Of a stretch of 29,125 nt of DNA, positions 19,985 through 28,715 are shown in pieces; positions within the stretch are counted from its first letter, which is position 1, and the number at the start of each line of letters is the position of its first letter. A model generated the notes under the pieces. It did not search any database. It worked only from the letters and a program-made list of their open reading frames with translations, and was not told where the DNA came from. A program made the position numbers and the translations under genes. The stretch is from Chara braunii (lineage: Eukaryota > Streptophyta > Charophyceae > Charales > Characeae): the NCBI GenBank assembly GCA_003427395.1, contig BFEA01000112.1, forward strand, positions 2,036,120-2,065,244. The letters are read 5' to 3'.

Positions 19985-20190
19985 CTTTTCCTACGGGAAG
20001 TGTTGCCGAAATTTTTACAAATCTGAAAGAGATCGTCATTTATTGACACCTGAAAATTCTGAAAAAGAATTTATCCTACGGGAAGCGATGCCGAAATTTT
20101 GTAGAATTTTATAAGTTCGATTATTTTCTTCTAGGAAGAATGTGGCGAACTACCCTGACTAAGAGAGATGCTGCCAAGATTTTCAGTAAT
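19985..20190 (+). repeat. CCTACGGGAAG sub-repeats in copy A
   Basis: CCTACGGGAAGTGTTGCCGA (19990) and CCTACGGGAAGCGATGCCGA (20075) are each followed by AATTTT. A diverged third unit follows (GAGATGCTGCCAAGATTTT, about 20165). The first is preceded by TTTGTATAAACC. From memory, similar iterated motifs occur in LTRs of plant Ty3/gypsy elements. I could not check this. Confidence 0.7.
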
Positions 20191-20374
20191 GTCTGAAACT
20201 CGTTGGAAGAAGGTAAGGAAAAAATTAGTATTGGAGTTAGGCTACGACATGGACCATGTCCTCCACCTGTCCTAAACATAGTATTGGTCCGCTTTGGCCT
20301 GAACTGTGATACAAGTCTACGAATTCGATTGAAGGGTTGATTCATTCGGCCTGACCCTACAAAGGATCACATTT

Positions 20375-20394
20375 CTGTTATTTTTTTATAACAG
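20375..20394 (+). repeat. CTGTTAT-T6-ATAACAG hairpin, copy A
   Basis: A perfect 7-bp stem with an all-T loop, preceded by GGATCACATTT and followed by GTCG. The same 20 bases occur at 24923-24942 in copy B although surrounding sequence has diverged. Confidence 0.85.
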
Positions 20395-21173
20395 GTCGAT
20401 TTATGACACACTTCCATACTTCTACATCTCAACCTAAGGCTTTGACTCTTATGGGTTTTTATGTTTTTTTGGGTTTTCACCCAGATTTCTTTTTAAGTGG
20501 TCATTTCTAAACACTGAGTACCTTTATTGCGGGATGGTGAAAATTGGTTGGGGCTCGTATGCATAAGGCAGGGCGTGAGTCGTAGAAAGCAGTAAAGTTG
20601 ACTTTCTTAGTGTGTGTGACGTTGTTGTTTGAACTTTGTGCGATTGCAGGTATGCTTATAAAATCTTTGAATTGAGTTTGGTGATAGTATGAGTATTGTG
20701 TGAAAGCGGATGGACAAGTCACACAACTGTTATGAGATTGATCGTTCAATGCCACACAAACTTTTGCTTGACTGTTTGAACTACCCTTGCTGAACATAAC
20801 TATAATGGTTGAAGGGAACCCTGCAGTGGTTGTGAAAAGTGATAGCCTCATATTTCATAACCACTCATATATGTATATGTATACATTCTCACTTACATAT
20901 ACATTTAGTATCTGTACGGTCTGCTGTGACCGTATGCGAGAGTTAAACAAGCTACGTCTTAAGAGAAAAGTGAGATCCCCTTCACCTTTTGTTTTTTAGA
21001 GTTATTATGGTTGGATGTTATAGTCTGTGGCAGCCGTCAAAGTCAAACCCCTTGATTTCTCTATAGGTCATGGATGATGGAGCTTGCCTCCTAGGCCACG
21101 AGAATTGACTTCCGCCACAGGCCGGAACCTGTGTACCACCCACTCTCCTAGGGTGCAGAAGAGGTGTGGTGAT

Positions 21174-21304
21174 CAACCGCCTTGACGGTTGTCTAACATC
21201 GAGAGATGAACCGCTCAAGGCGCGTGTCAGCCGACACTTGAGTGTCGAAACATGACCCCCGATATTATCGAGGGTCGCATGATTTTGGGTACAACATAGT
21301 ACCC
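21174..21304 (+). repeat. Hairpin cluster in copy A
   Basis: Four stems lie in about 130 bases. They are CAACCG/CGGTTG (21174-21191), GTGTC/GACAC (21224-21237), GACCCCCGATA/TTATCGAGGGTC with one mismatch (21254-21276), and GGGTAC/GTACCC (21287-21304). Three have counterparts in copy B at the same relative places. This density suggests a structured RNA leader or packaging-type region of a retroelement, which is inference. Confidence 0.65.
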
Positions 21305-21514
21305 CATCGTTGCGACAGCGTGCGTATGCTTGCATTGCTGGTCAATATAAGAAAGGCCTAGTGCTTGCGCGGTTTTATCTCGAGTCTTGCAAGAGACGCC
21401 GAACCAATTTTCGTGTTAAAAGGTTATCGGTCGAACATTGACGGGACTAGGAGAGTTTTGTCTTTATGTGGGTATTTAATTTTATTGTGGCGTAACGCGT
21501 GGTGAGTGGGTTGC

Positions 21515-21905
21515 ATCCTAGTTAACCAATGACGAGTCGTGTTTGGGACCTCAACCCCCCAATGCGTCAATTCCGATTGAGGGGCGTTGACTGCGCGTAC
21601 CCCCTATGCTACAACGAACGAGAAACGCCTCGATCGAGCCACTTCTACGATTGCATACGAAAGCTTTCGCACGTGGTTCGGTAGCTCGGGGGGGGTACGC
21701 CCACCAAAAGGATGGTGACAACTCCCGCGGGTGGAGGTAAGTTGTGCCTCACGTGATCCTATCCTGTCGTAGGGGCTCGCGAGAGGTACGGTTTGTGCAC
21801 TCGGTCAAAGCGGCAAACCTCCCTCTACGACGAAGTCCTACAAAATCATGCGTCACGCGGTCGGGATAGTCCCCCTGCGGAACCGATGCGCTCGACAGCG
21901 TGCCT
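21515..21905 (+). repeat. Terminal block, copy A
   Basis: Contains GGTAGCTCGG, GGATGGTGACAACTCCCGCG, GGTGGAGGTAAGTTGTGCCT, CCTATCCTGTCGTAGGGGCT, CGCGAGAGGTACGG and GCGTCACGCGGTCGGGA. It ends at GATGCGCTCGACAGCG, beyond which similarity to the other three copies stops. The common end point suggests a true element boundary. Confidence 0.7.
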
Positions 21906-23048
21906 ATCTGAACGCTTGTTGACTTGAGTGACACTGTTTTTGTAACCACGCTGAAGGCTGCTCCTAGTTGCCTCGTGGGCCATAATGTTGGCCTTGGCTG
22001 TTGAGCCGTAGGACAACAACCGTTGTTGCTCCTTTCCGAGACTTACTACTGTGTATTCCAAGATTTTTATTATTTTGGGCTGCTACAATGAACTATTTGT
22101 TGTGGATTTAAGGTATTGTGACGGGTGATCAGGTTGGGGATTTAGAGCAACTTCTTCTGCTGATATGCCCCCGGGAGGTGTTGTTTTTATCTTTAACAAC
22201 AAATAACTACTACTGTTGATTTTGGGGTCTGGCACTGTTGTGGCTTGAGCGTCATTGTTGGGTTTTCAGACAAGCGTGACGGGTAGCTTCCGGTTGTTGT
22301 GGAAAATGAGAATTGGTGTCGCACGATGTTTTCGCCTACTTCTGTATTTACTGCATTGCTATTGTGCTTCTTGTTGTTGTTGCCGCCTCCGTTAGCCAGG
22401 GAACTACCAAGTGGGCTATTATCTGTCGACGAGTTGATGTCGTGGACTTCATATCCGGACCCGTGTTGTATCGCTGTTGTTGAGCCAACAATCTTCTGAT
22501 TATTGAGTTGCTGCCCCTGGGGGTCGTGATCCTTGTGCTCGCATTTTTCGCAATGATTGCGCTGTGCACCTTTGAGTACAACGTTGTGGCAGTTGGATTG
22601 AGTGTTGACACTGCCACGGTACACGGGTGTAGTTTGGAGCAAATCGAGTGAGCGGATGTGGCGGTTTGTGCGGCATTGTGTCCTCGGCTCGCACCTTGCT
22701 GCTAGAACTGGCTTGCGGAGAGAGAACTTACCTGGCAAGCTGGCCATGCAGGATGAACTGAAATTCTGCCGCACTGCAGAGCCGTCAGCGATGGTTTTCC
22801 ATGTGAGACAGTCGTTGCTATTATTTCAGTCCGTGAGCCTGATAGAATGCTGTTGTTGGGCGGTTGAGTGTTGTTGGGTTGCCCAACGCGTTGCTGCTGT
22901 AATGAAGAGAATTGAAGGTGTTGATTGAAACCATGTTTGGGTATGAGTGTTCCTGATCGGAGGAAGAATGGTTGTAAATTGATATTGAGTGTAGTGTTAG
23001 TTGTTGTTGAGGTGGCGATGCATTATACTTGAACACAACTATGATCGA
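21906..23048. other. 1.1-kb interval between the LTR-like copies
   Basis: No gag, protease, reverse transcriptase, RNase H or integrase motif is recognisable on either strand. The longest frame in the window lies here (minus 22193-22774, 193 codons). It is Asn-, Gln-, Ser- and Thr-rich because the plus strand is rich in GTTGTTG. A neighbouring minus frame (22821-23168, 115 codons) has similar composition. GAGAACTTACCTGGCAAGC at 22724-22742 reads on the minus strand as a good splice-donor-like CCAG/GTAAGTTC. If a gene exists, this is where a spliced minus-strand one could lie, but I have no positive evidence. Confidence 0.35.
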
Positions 23049-23639
23049 AGGCTGCATAGCAGCAATTTGACCAGAAGTAACGACGTTGCAGCTTTGGGGA
23101 GTGATCTGGCTCCACATAGGGGATGTTGTTGCGACTTGGAAGACTGTTAGGGTGCGACTGCTATGCATTTTGACTTCGAGATTGACCGTTTTGCTGCGAC
23201 TTTGGCCAACATTGCGGGGCCATCAGGCACGTCAAGGTATCGAGGCCCTCTCATGCGAGTCTGAGTGCACCTTTCTTGTATCTGAGTGAATTAACTTCTC
23301 TTTGTCTGCCCTTTTTCCTCTCAGTCTAGTCGTTTGGTTCAGAGAGGAAGACGGCAGGCGGGATTGACGTTTGTAATCCGTGCCAAGACCTCTGTGTGAG
23401 GTTCGCCCCACCGATTGTGGGAGCTCTGTCAGGATTCAAGCGAAACCCTAGAGGCATGGAACTACGAGTTAGGCCGACACCACTTCCTTTAGGATCCCGT
23501 ATACCCCTATCTATAACACCCTTCATTTAGTTTGATTGAGTTTACCTTTTTGTATATTTCCTTGAGTTAATTCATGACTTTAACTGAATCAGAGATAATT
23601 TACTATGTTTGTCTAAATTTATCTGTCTGAAATGAAATT

Positions 23640-23915
23640 CACGATGTTTGTTTGCGATGATTTGAAATGGGGTTGGATATGAGGTTCTCCTGAATGATCC
23701 GGTCGCTTTGCTCGTTTGCCTAAGACATTGAAATGAGGCCGGAGATGAGGTCCTCTTGACTGATCCAGTCGCTTTGCTCATTTGCCTAAGAGATTGAAAT
23801 GAGGTTGTAGATGAGGTCCTTCTGACTGATCTGGTCGTTTTGCTCGTTTGTATAAAACATTGAGATGGAGCTGGAGATCAGGTCCTCCTGACTGATCCGG
23901 TCGCTTTGCTAAGTC
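23640..23915 (+). repeat. 66-bp tandem array in copy B
   Basis: Four units have GGTCGCTTTGCTCGTTTG-type cores at 23701, 23767, 23833 and 23899, exactly 66 bases apart. Each holds GAGGTCCTCNTGACTGATC, and GACTG can pair with CAGTC, TGGTC or CGGTC in successive units. The unit sequence is unrelated to the 61-bp units of copy A. Confidence 0.85.
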
Positions 23916-24175
23916 AGTCCAGACTAATGTGTTAAGGATTGCATGGGGGTTTCTTAAGAACAACTTAGAAAGTTAATCAACTAAGTAAGATACAAGACTA
24001 ATGTTTTTGTGATCAGGATAAGCGAAAAATAAAAACTTTTGATAAACGAACCCTTGTTTTGAATTGGTTGAATGCGTTATGGACATGACATGCTTGCCGA
24101 CAAAAACTTATCTTTTGTTCAGACTCTGCATGTTTCCTGCATAGTAGGGTAGTATGTTAGTGCTCACCACGTGCT

Positions 24176-24279
24176 GAAGCTATAAGAGTTAGTTCAATTC
24201 CTACATTTTTATGAGTTAAGTCATTTTGAAGCTATAAGAGTTAGTTCAATTCCTGCATTTTTCTGAGTTAAGTCATTTT
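24176..24279 (+). repeat. 52-bp tandem duplication
   Basis: 24176-24227 and 24228-24279 start GAAGCTATAAGAGTTAGTTC and are nearly identical. Confidence 0.9.
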
Positions 24280-24329
24280 TATAAGTTAAGTTTATTTTAG
24301 TCCACACATTTTCTGGGATCATTTATTTT

Positions 24330-24720
24330 ACGTGGCTCTGTATAAATTTTGAAAAGTTACTTTTCCTACGGGAAGCGCTGCCGAAATTTATACAAAACCA
24401 AGAAGTTAGTCAAATTTTGACTTTTAAAGTTCAACTTTTGTCCGAGTTTTATATGTGGCTTAGTTAAAATCTGGGAAACCTACTTTTCTAGGGGAGGTGC
24501 TGCCCAAATTTTTACTAAATCAGGGAGTTCGACAAAATTTAACTTTGTGAAGTCATAATTATTTATGAGTTTATATTCAGTCTTGTATAAATTCTGAAAA
24601 GACACTTTTCCTACGGGAAGCTCTGCCGGAATTTTCTTAAATTTCAAGAGTTCTATTATATTCTGGTAGGATAATTTTTGGCAGTCCACCCTATATAGGG
24701 GAGATGCTACTAAAATTTTT
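24330..24720 (+). repeat. About 122-bp sub-repeats with CCTACGGGAAG motif, copy B
   Basis: CCTACGGGAAGCGCTGCCGA (24365), CTAGGGGAGGTGCTGCCCAA (24488) and CCTACGGGAAGCTCTGCCGG (24610) are spaced about 122 bp. A diverged fourth sits near 24690. The first and third are preceded by a TATA-like CTCTGTATAAATTTTG or CTTGTATAAATTCTG, so duplicated LTR core-promoter segments are possible. Confidence 0.75.
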
Positions 24721-24922
24721 GTTATTCGCTGAGGTTCATTTGAGAGATAGATTTAAGATTGAGCCTTACGAGATTTTGAGTAAGATGTGATATGGGGATT
24801 TATTCTCCGTACACTTAACGTTCAAGTATTTGGGGTTTGACCTGTGTTGTGTAACATGTTTTTTTTTGTCGTTTCTTATTCAAGATCTGACTAGTCAAGC
24901 TCGATCCGACGAGGATCGTCTT

Positions 24923-24942
24923 CTGTTATTTTTTTATAACAG
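24923..24942 (+). repeat. CTGTTAT-T6-ATAACAG hairpin, copy B
   Basis: Identical to 20375-20394, preceded by GAGGATCGTCTT and followed by GTCG. Confidence 0.85.
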
Positions 24943-25578
24943 GTCGGTTGGTTGATTGCCGATTCATCGGCTCACGATACAACTTTGCTTACACCTGTAC
25001 CTCAGCTTGATGCCTTAGCCCTGAGATTTGATATGTTTCTTTAAAGGGTTTAACCAAACCTTTTTGAATGATCATTATAAAGAACTGATGAGTTTTTATG
25101 GAAAGTTGGACAATGGTTGGGGCATGCACGTGTGAGGCGTGGTGTGAGTTACAGAAAAACAATAAAGTTGACCACATTGGTGCATGACAATGCGACTTTC
25201 GTATGTATCTGTGTTTTATGCAGATTATTATTTTTGAGCTTGGTATATGAATGTTACTTTGGGGGCAATGAGAATGATCACCATGTATCGCACGATCTGC
25301 ATACCTGATGGGTTTACCTTTCCTCTTTTTCTTATCTTGAGTTCTGATTTGATATATGGGTATTGAGACATTTATTTATTTACTGGCTGATCTTGCTTGT
25401 TAATTTTTCATAGTTGGACGTTGAAAACCGTGACAATCGTTAAAGTTAAACCCCTTGACTTCTCTCTAGACCCTGAATGATTGAGCTTGACTCCATGACC
25501 ATAAGGGTTGACCATCACCACAGGTCGGAACCTGTGTACCACCCACTCTCCGCAGGGTGCAGAAGAGGGTATGGCTCT

Positions 25579-25706
25579 CAACCGCCTTGGCGGTTGTCTA
25601 GCATTGAAAGATTAACCCCTCAAGGCACGTGTCAACCGACACTTGAGTGGCGAACGCGACTCTTGAGACCATTGAGGACCGCGCGATTATGGGTACTACA
25701 TAGTAC
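25579..25706 (+). repeat. Hairpin cluster in copy B
   Basis: CAACCGCC/GGCGGTTG (25579-25596) is a longer stem than in copy A, because the copy A loop base A is G here and pairs. GTGTC/GACAC (25629-25642) is kept. GTACTA/TAGTAC (25693-25706) replaces the GGGTAC/GTACCC stem of copy A, shifting pairing toward the loop. The third stem of copy A is lost. Confidence 0.65.
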
Positions 25707-25909
25707 ACCATCATTCAGACTGCTTGCATGACTAGTCGATATGAGAAAGTCTTACATCCGTCCGATTTTATATTAAGACACGTGCGAGATGCCTAACCGA
25801 TTTTCGTATCTGAAAGTTATGGTTTGGATACTGAAGGGACTATGAGTGTTTTGTTTCATGTGAGTGATCTGACTTTTTGTTTTGGCATGATATAACACGT
25901 GGTAAGAAG

Positions 25910-26314
25910 GATGCATCCCAGTCGACCGACGACGAGTTGCGCTTGGGACTTCAGCCCCCAGTGCGTTGGCTTGCGTACAGGTCCGATAGAGGCGTGAAAC
26001 CACGCGTCCCCCTATGCTACAGTGTACGAGAAAAACACCCTCGACTGGTCCACCTCTGTGATTGCATGTGAAAACTTTCGTATTGTGGACTGGTAGCTCG
26101 ACAAGGATATGCCCACCTAAGGGATGGTGACAGATCCCGCAGGTGGAGGTAAGTTGTACCTCGCGTGACCCTATCCTGTCGTAGGGGTTCGCGAGAGGTA
26201 TGGATGACGCACTTGGCCGGAGCGGCAACGCTCTACGAGTAAAGTCCTGACGAATCCTGCGTGACGCGGCCGGGAAGGTCCTCTTTTAGTTGCGGGGACC
26301 GTGCGCTCGACATC
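25910..26314 (+). repeat. Terminal block, copy B
   Basis: This is the best-preserved partner of copies A, C and D. It has GGTAGCTCGACAAGGATATG, GGGATGGTGACAGATCCCGC, GGTGGAGGTAAGTTGTACCT, CCTATCCTGTCGTAGGGGTT, CGCGAGAGGTATGG, GACGCACTTGGCCGGAGCGG and GCGTGACGCGGCCGGGA, ending in GTGCGCTCGACATCG. Confidence 0.7.
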
Positions 26315-26366
26315 GTTTGGTCGTTGGAAGGTTCGAAAAATGCAGGCAGGTGCATGCACGACACTC

Positions 26367-26830
26367 TGGGGGGTGGTGGCAGTTTCTTTGAAAAATGCGG
26401 GACCGGTAGCTGCGTGTGGGACCGCGCGTTGGGTTTTGGTTTAAACAGTGGCAAAGCAACGATATGGTGAAACTTTGGGGGGTGGTGGCAGTTTCTTTGA
26501 AAAATGCGGGACCGGTAGCTGCTCGTGGGACTGTCTCTTATACACATCTAGATGTGTATAAGAGACAGGGACCGCGCGTTGGGTTTTGGTCGAAACGGTT
26601 GCAAAGCAGCAGCAGGGTGGATCTTTGGGGGGTGGTGGCAGTTTCTTTGAAAAATGCGGGACCGGTAGCTGCGTGTGGGACCGCGCGTTGGGTTTTGGTT
26701 TAAACAGTGGCAAAGCAACGATATGGTGAAACTTTGGGGGGTGGTGGCAGTTTCTTTGAAAAATGCGGGACCGGTAGCTGCTCGTGGGATCGTGCACTAG
26801 GTTTTGGTAGAAACGGTGGCAAAGCAGCGA
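26367..26830 (+). repeat. 109-bp minisatellite interrupted by an adapter
   Basis: GTTTCTTTGAAAAATGCGGG starts at 26382, 26491, 26641 and 26750. The first and third intervals are 109 bp and the middle one holds the adapter. The unit continues GACCGGTAGCTGC, GGGTTTTGGT, GCAAAGCA and TTTGGGGGGTGGTGGCAG. The segment 26367-26530 is identical to 26626-26789. The minus-strand proline- and histidine-rich frames (HFSKKLPPPPK) are translations of the repeat. Confidence 0.9.
26531..26568. other. Tn5 mosaic-end junction (mate-pair adapter artefact)
   Basis: The same perfect 38-bp palindrome as at 15794. Its translation gives SYTHLDVYKRQ, a string I know as a contaminant signature in protein databases. 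On the other reading it gives MCIRDS. Frames crossing it (plus 26416-26703, minus 26441-26959, minus 26233-26547) are chimeric and not genes. Confidence 0.98.
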
Positions 26831-27020
26831 CAAGGTGGAAAAGTGGAAAAGTCTGAAATCGAAAAGGGTGCAGCCTTGGGCGCAGGTTGAAACAACACAC
26901 CTGCATTGCATTTGCAAGTGCATACTTCTAAACCTCACCGATAACGCCTCCTTTATCAATCAAGCATATACAAACTACGGGCTGTGCACCTGTGCCCTCA
27001 CGGTAAGTCAATCCAATATT

Positions 27021-27430
27021 GTTGGTTGCTATGCAGCAATGATATTGGCCATTAGACACCGGTAATGTGGGGGTGGAGGGGGGTAGGGGGAGGTGCGCGT
27101 GACTGAACAAAGATGCTCGGCACTAGCATAGCCGGTTTCCCCCGCTGGCAATGCCTGATCACCCCCCACCATCGTGATGAGGGGCTGATACAAGCCTTGC
27201 TCTCGCACCGCTGCTGTGGTGCCAACCTACCCCGTGGGCTGGGGAGGGTTCCAGGTTTGGTTGGTGTTCCCCCGTACTATACATAGTGTGGTGCCAACCT
27301 ACCCTGTGGGCTGGGGAGAGTTCCAGGTTTGGTTGGTTGGTGTTCCCCCGTACTACACATAGAGTAGCGAGAGGATGAGATAGATGAGGAAAATATATAC
27401 AAACAAGATTGAGAGAAGAATATAGAAGAG
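27021..27430 (+). mobile_element. Second copy of the composite retroposon body
   Basis: Matches 9015-9352: GTTGGTTGCTATGCAGC, the GTGGGGGTGG tract, CGGTTTCCCCC, GTGATGAGGG, GTGGTGCC, CCCCCGTACTATACATAG and GAGTAGCGAGAGGATGAGAT. It ends in GTTAAAAAAA. A 72-bp internal duplication (27215-27286 and 27287-27362) is absent from the 9-kb copy. No tRNA-like head is clear at its 5' side. Confidence 0.65.
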
Positions 27431-27438
27431 TTAAAAAA

Positions 27439-27582
27439 ACCCAAGAGCCTACAGACCCATGTTCGAATCCAGATGATGGAACTTGAGGAGTGAAACCAAC
27501 TACAAACGAATTGCTTGGGGCCGGTCAGCTCAATGATATATCTCAAGGCCGTCTCCCTTTTTATTAAAAAAACAAAAAACAA
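27439..27582 (+). mobile_element. SINE family 2 copy lacking its A box
   Basis: CCCAAGAGC joins directly to CTACAGACCC, whereas the 14430 copy has about 34 more bases including the A box. The B box ATGTTCGAATCC and body GGAACTTGAGGAGTGAAA follow, then CTCAATGATATATCTCAAGG, a T-rich segment and an A-rich tail. It sits directly behind the A-tail of the preceding element. Confidence 0.7.
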
Positions 27583-27612
27583 AAAAAGAAGAGTTATAAA
27601 AAAAAAAAGAAG

Positions 27613-27617
<5 letters not shown>

Positions 27618-27647
<30 letters not shown>
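27618..27647. repeat. CT microsatellite
   Basis: TC/CT dinucleotide run of 30 bases after an A/G-rich segment. Confidence 0.95.
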
Positions 27648-27651
<4 letters not shown>

Positions 27652-28632
27652 CTGCTTTTGAACCTGGACGATGAAACCTTGTTCATCACTAGCGGGCTGC
27701 GCACCCGCGCGGTAAGTCAAACTTTACTTTAGTGGGCCTGTTGAAACCCGGTTCCTTCAAAACAGAAGTTTGGTGAGGCGGTGCGGCGAGGCCTGGGTTT
27801 GGCGAGGTTTTTAGGCCTCACTGCGCTGGTGAGCAAAGGTTTTGACGCCTCACTGCGGTGGTGAGCACTCACCAAAAGTTTTGAGGCCTCACTGCGGTGG
27901 TGAGCAGTGCTGCGAGGACCGGGTCACACTGGATCCAGTGCTACCGGTAGTGGGACCACGCTCTTGGTCTGGGCAGACTTTTCCCTTCTTTGTTTTGTCT
28001 TTAATCGACCAGTCGGGACACAGTCCCACGCAACGAGAGCGTCGGTGAGGACACTGAGGAGGCGCGGCGAGACCCATAGTCTTGGCGAGTTTTCGAGTCC
28101 TCGCCGCGCTCACCTACCATTTCCGATTTTGGTGAACAGTGCGGCGAGGCTCGTACGATCCGATGTTCCCTCGCTGCGCAGTCGGTTCGCTTGAAGCTGC
28201 CGGAGAGCGCAGAAACCGCGAAGTCGACGAAATCGGAGATCGATACAGGTGGGAACGCGAAACCCAGGTGGGGTTGATCGTCGAGTATCTATCTGTGTGG
28301 CTAGAGCGGCGTTTTTGTCCCGAGGTGTGAGCGAAACAGGAGCAGGTGCAGTGTCTGTCTTGGTCACACAGCTCGACTGGTGGGGAAGCTCGAGCTTGGA
28401 CAGCATGGCCAACAGTAAGTCAGTCATCTCACCAGCACAGCATGATTGATTGTCAATCGTATCCGCAGGTCACGGGCGGAGCGGTCGTTAGCCTCTTCCT
28501 TTCTTGTTGTTTATATCGAGCGTTTGTTTGCATGTGGTCGGATGTGTTTGTTTGTGCCTCTGCTTGGTGGTTGCTGTTTGTTTTCTAGAGTGTTTACGGT
28601 TTCACCTGGGTGTAAGTACGCGTGCGCATGCT
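27648..28632. other. GC-richer stretch, no gene recognised
   Basis: CpG-containing sequence from about 27775 to 28440, unlike the AT-rich rest. Diverged units of about 35-39 bp with CCTCACTGCG.TGGTGAGCA lie at 27814, 27848 and 27885. Related GGCGAG and TCCTCGCCGCGCTCACC words follow at 28080-28150. Frames are open on both strands but short (105 codons or fewer). ATGGCCAACAGTAAGTCAG at 28404 and TATCCGCAGGTC near 28460 resemble a start-plus-donor and an acceptor, so a 5' gene end is possible but unsupported. Confidence 0.35.
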
Positions 28633-28640
28633 CACACACA

Positions 28641-28712
<72 letters not shown>
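28633..28712. repeat. Compound (CA)n(GA)n microsatellite
   Basis: CA run 28633-28658, then GA run 28659-28712. The ORFs crossing it are low-complexity artefacts. Confidence 0.97.

Positions 28713-28715
<3 letters not shown>

Larger units (their letters stand above)
18077..21905 (+). mobile_element. LTR-like repeat copy A
   Basis: About 3.8 kb, collinear with 23049-26314 through many blocks. These are AGGCTGTATAAG..GACGTTGCGAC, GCCCTCTCACG..GTCTGAG, AGAGGAAGGCGACAGGCGGG, GGAGCTCTGCCGG, the CCTACGGGAAG sub-repeats, the CTGTTAT-T6-ATAACAG hairpin, GGAACCTGTGTACCACCCAC, the hairpin cluster, and the terminal block ending in CTCGACAGCG. It is non-coding. The copies are much diverged and carry different internal tandem arrays. 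I saw no primer-binding site next to either copy, and the terminal TG..CA and target duplications are not resolved. An old LTR pair, two solo LTRs, or a tandemly duplicated intergenic segment all fit. Confidence 0.55.
23049..26314 (+). mobile_element. LTR-like repeat copy B
   Basis: About 3.3 kb in the same orientation as copy A. It shares the blocks listed there, from AAGGCTGCATAGC..GACGTTGCAGC at the left to the block ending CTCGACATCG at the right. Where copy A has the 61-bp hairpin array, copy B has a 66-bp array (23640-23915) and a 52-bp duplication. Divergence is high, so if the copies are paired LTRs the insertion is old. Confidence 0.55.

Noticed and set aside
22193-22774. Longest open frame (minus, 193 codons) as a gene
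   Set aside because: It is Asn-, Gln-, Ser- and Thr-rich because the plus strand is rich in GTTGTTG. It lacks any domain I recognise, and its likely start is not a standard ATG in good context.
25773-26228. 151-codon minus frame as a gene
   Set aside because: It lies across the conserved non-coding terminal block, whose conservation between copies follows stems and words and not codons. The other copies do not keep the frame.
26233-26959. Proline- and histidine-rich minus-strand proteins with repeated HFSKKLPPPPK
   Set aside because: They are translations of the 109-bp minisatellite, and they include adapter-derived residues.
28404-28470. Start codon plus splice donor and acceptor marking a first exon
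   Set aside because: The signals are short and common, the flanking frames are not recognisable, and there is no TATA or downstream exon support.
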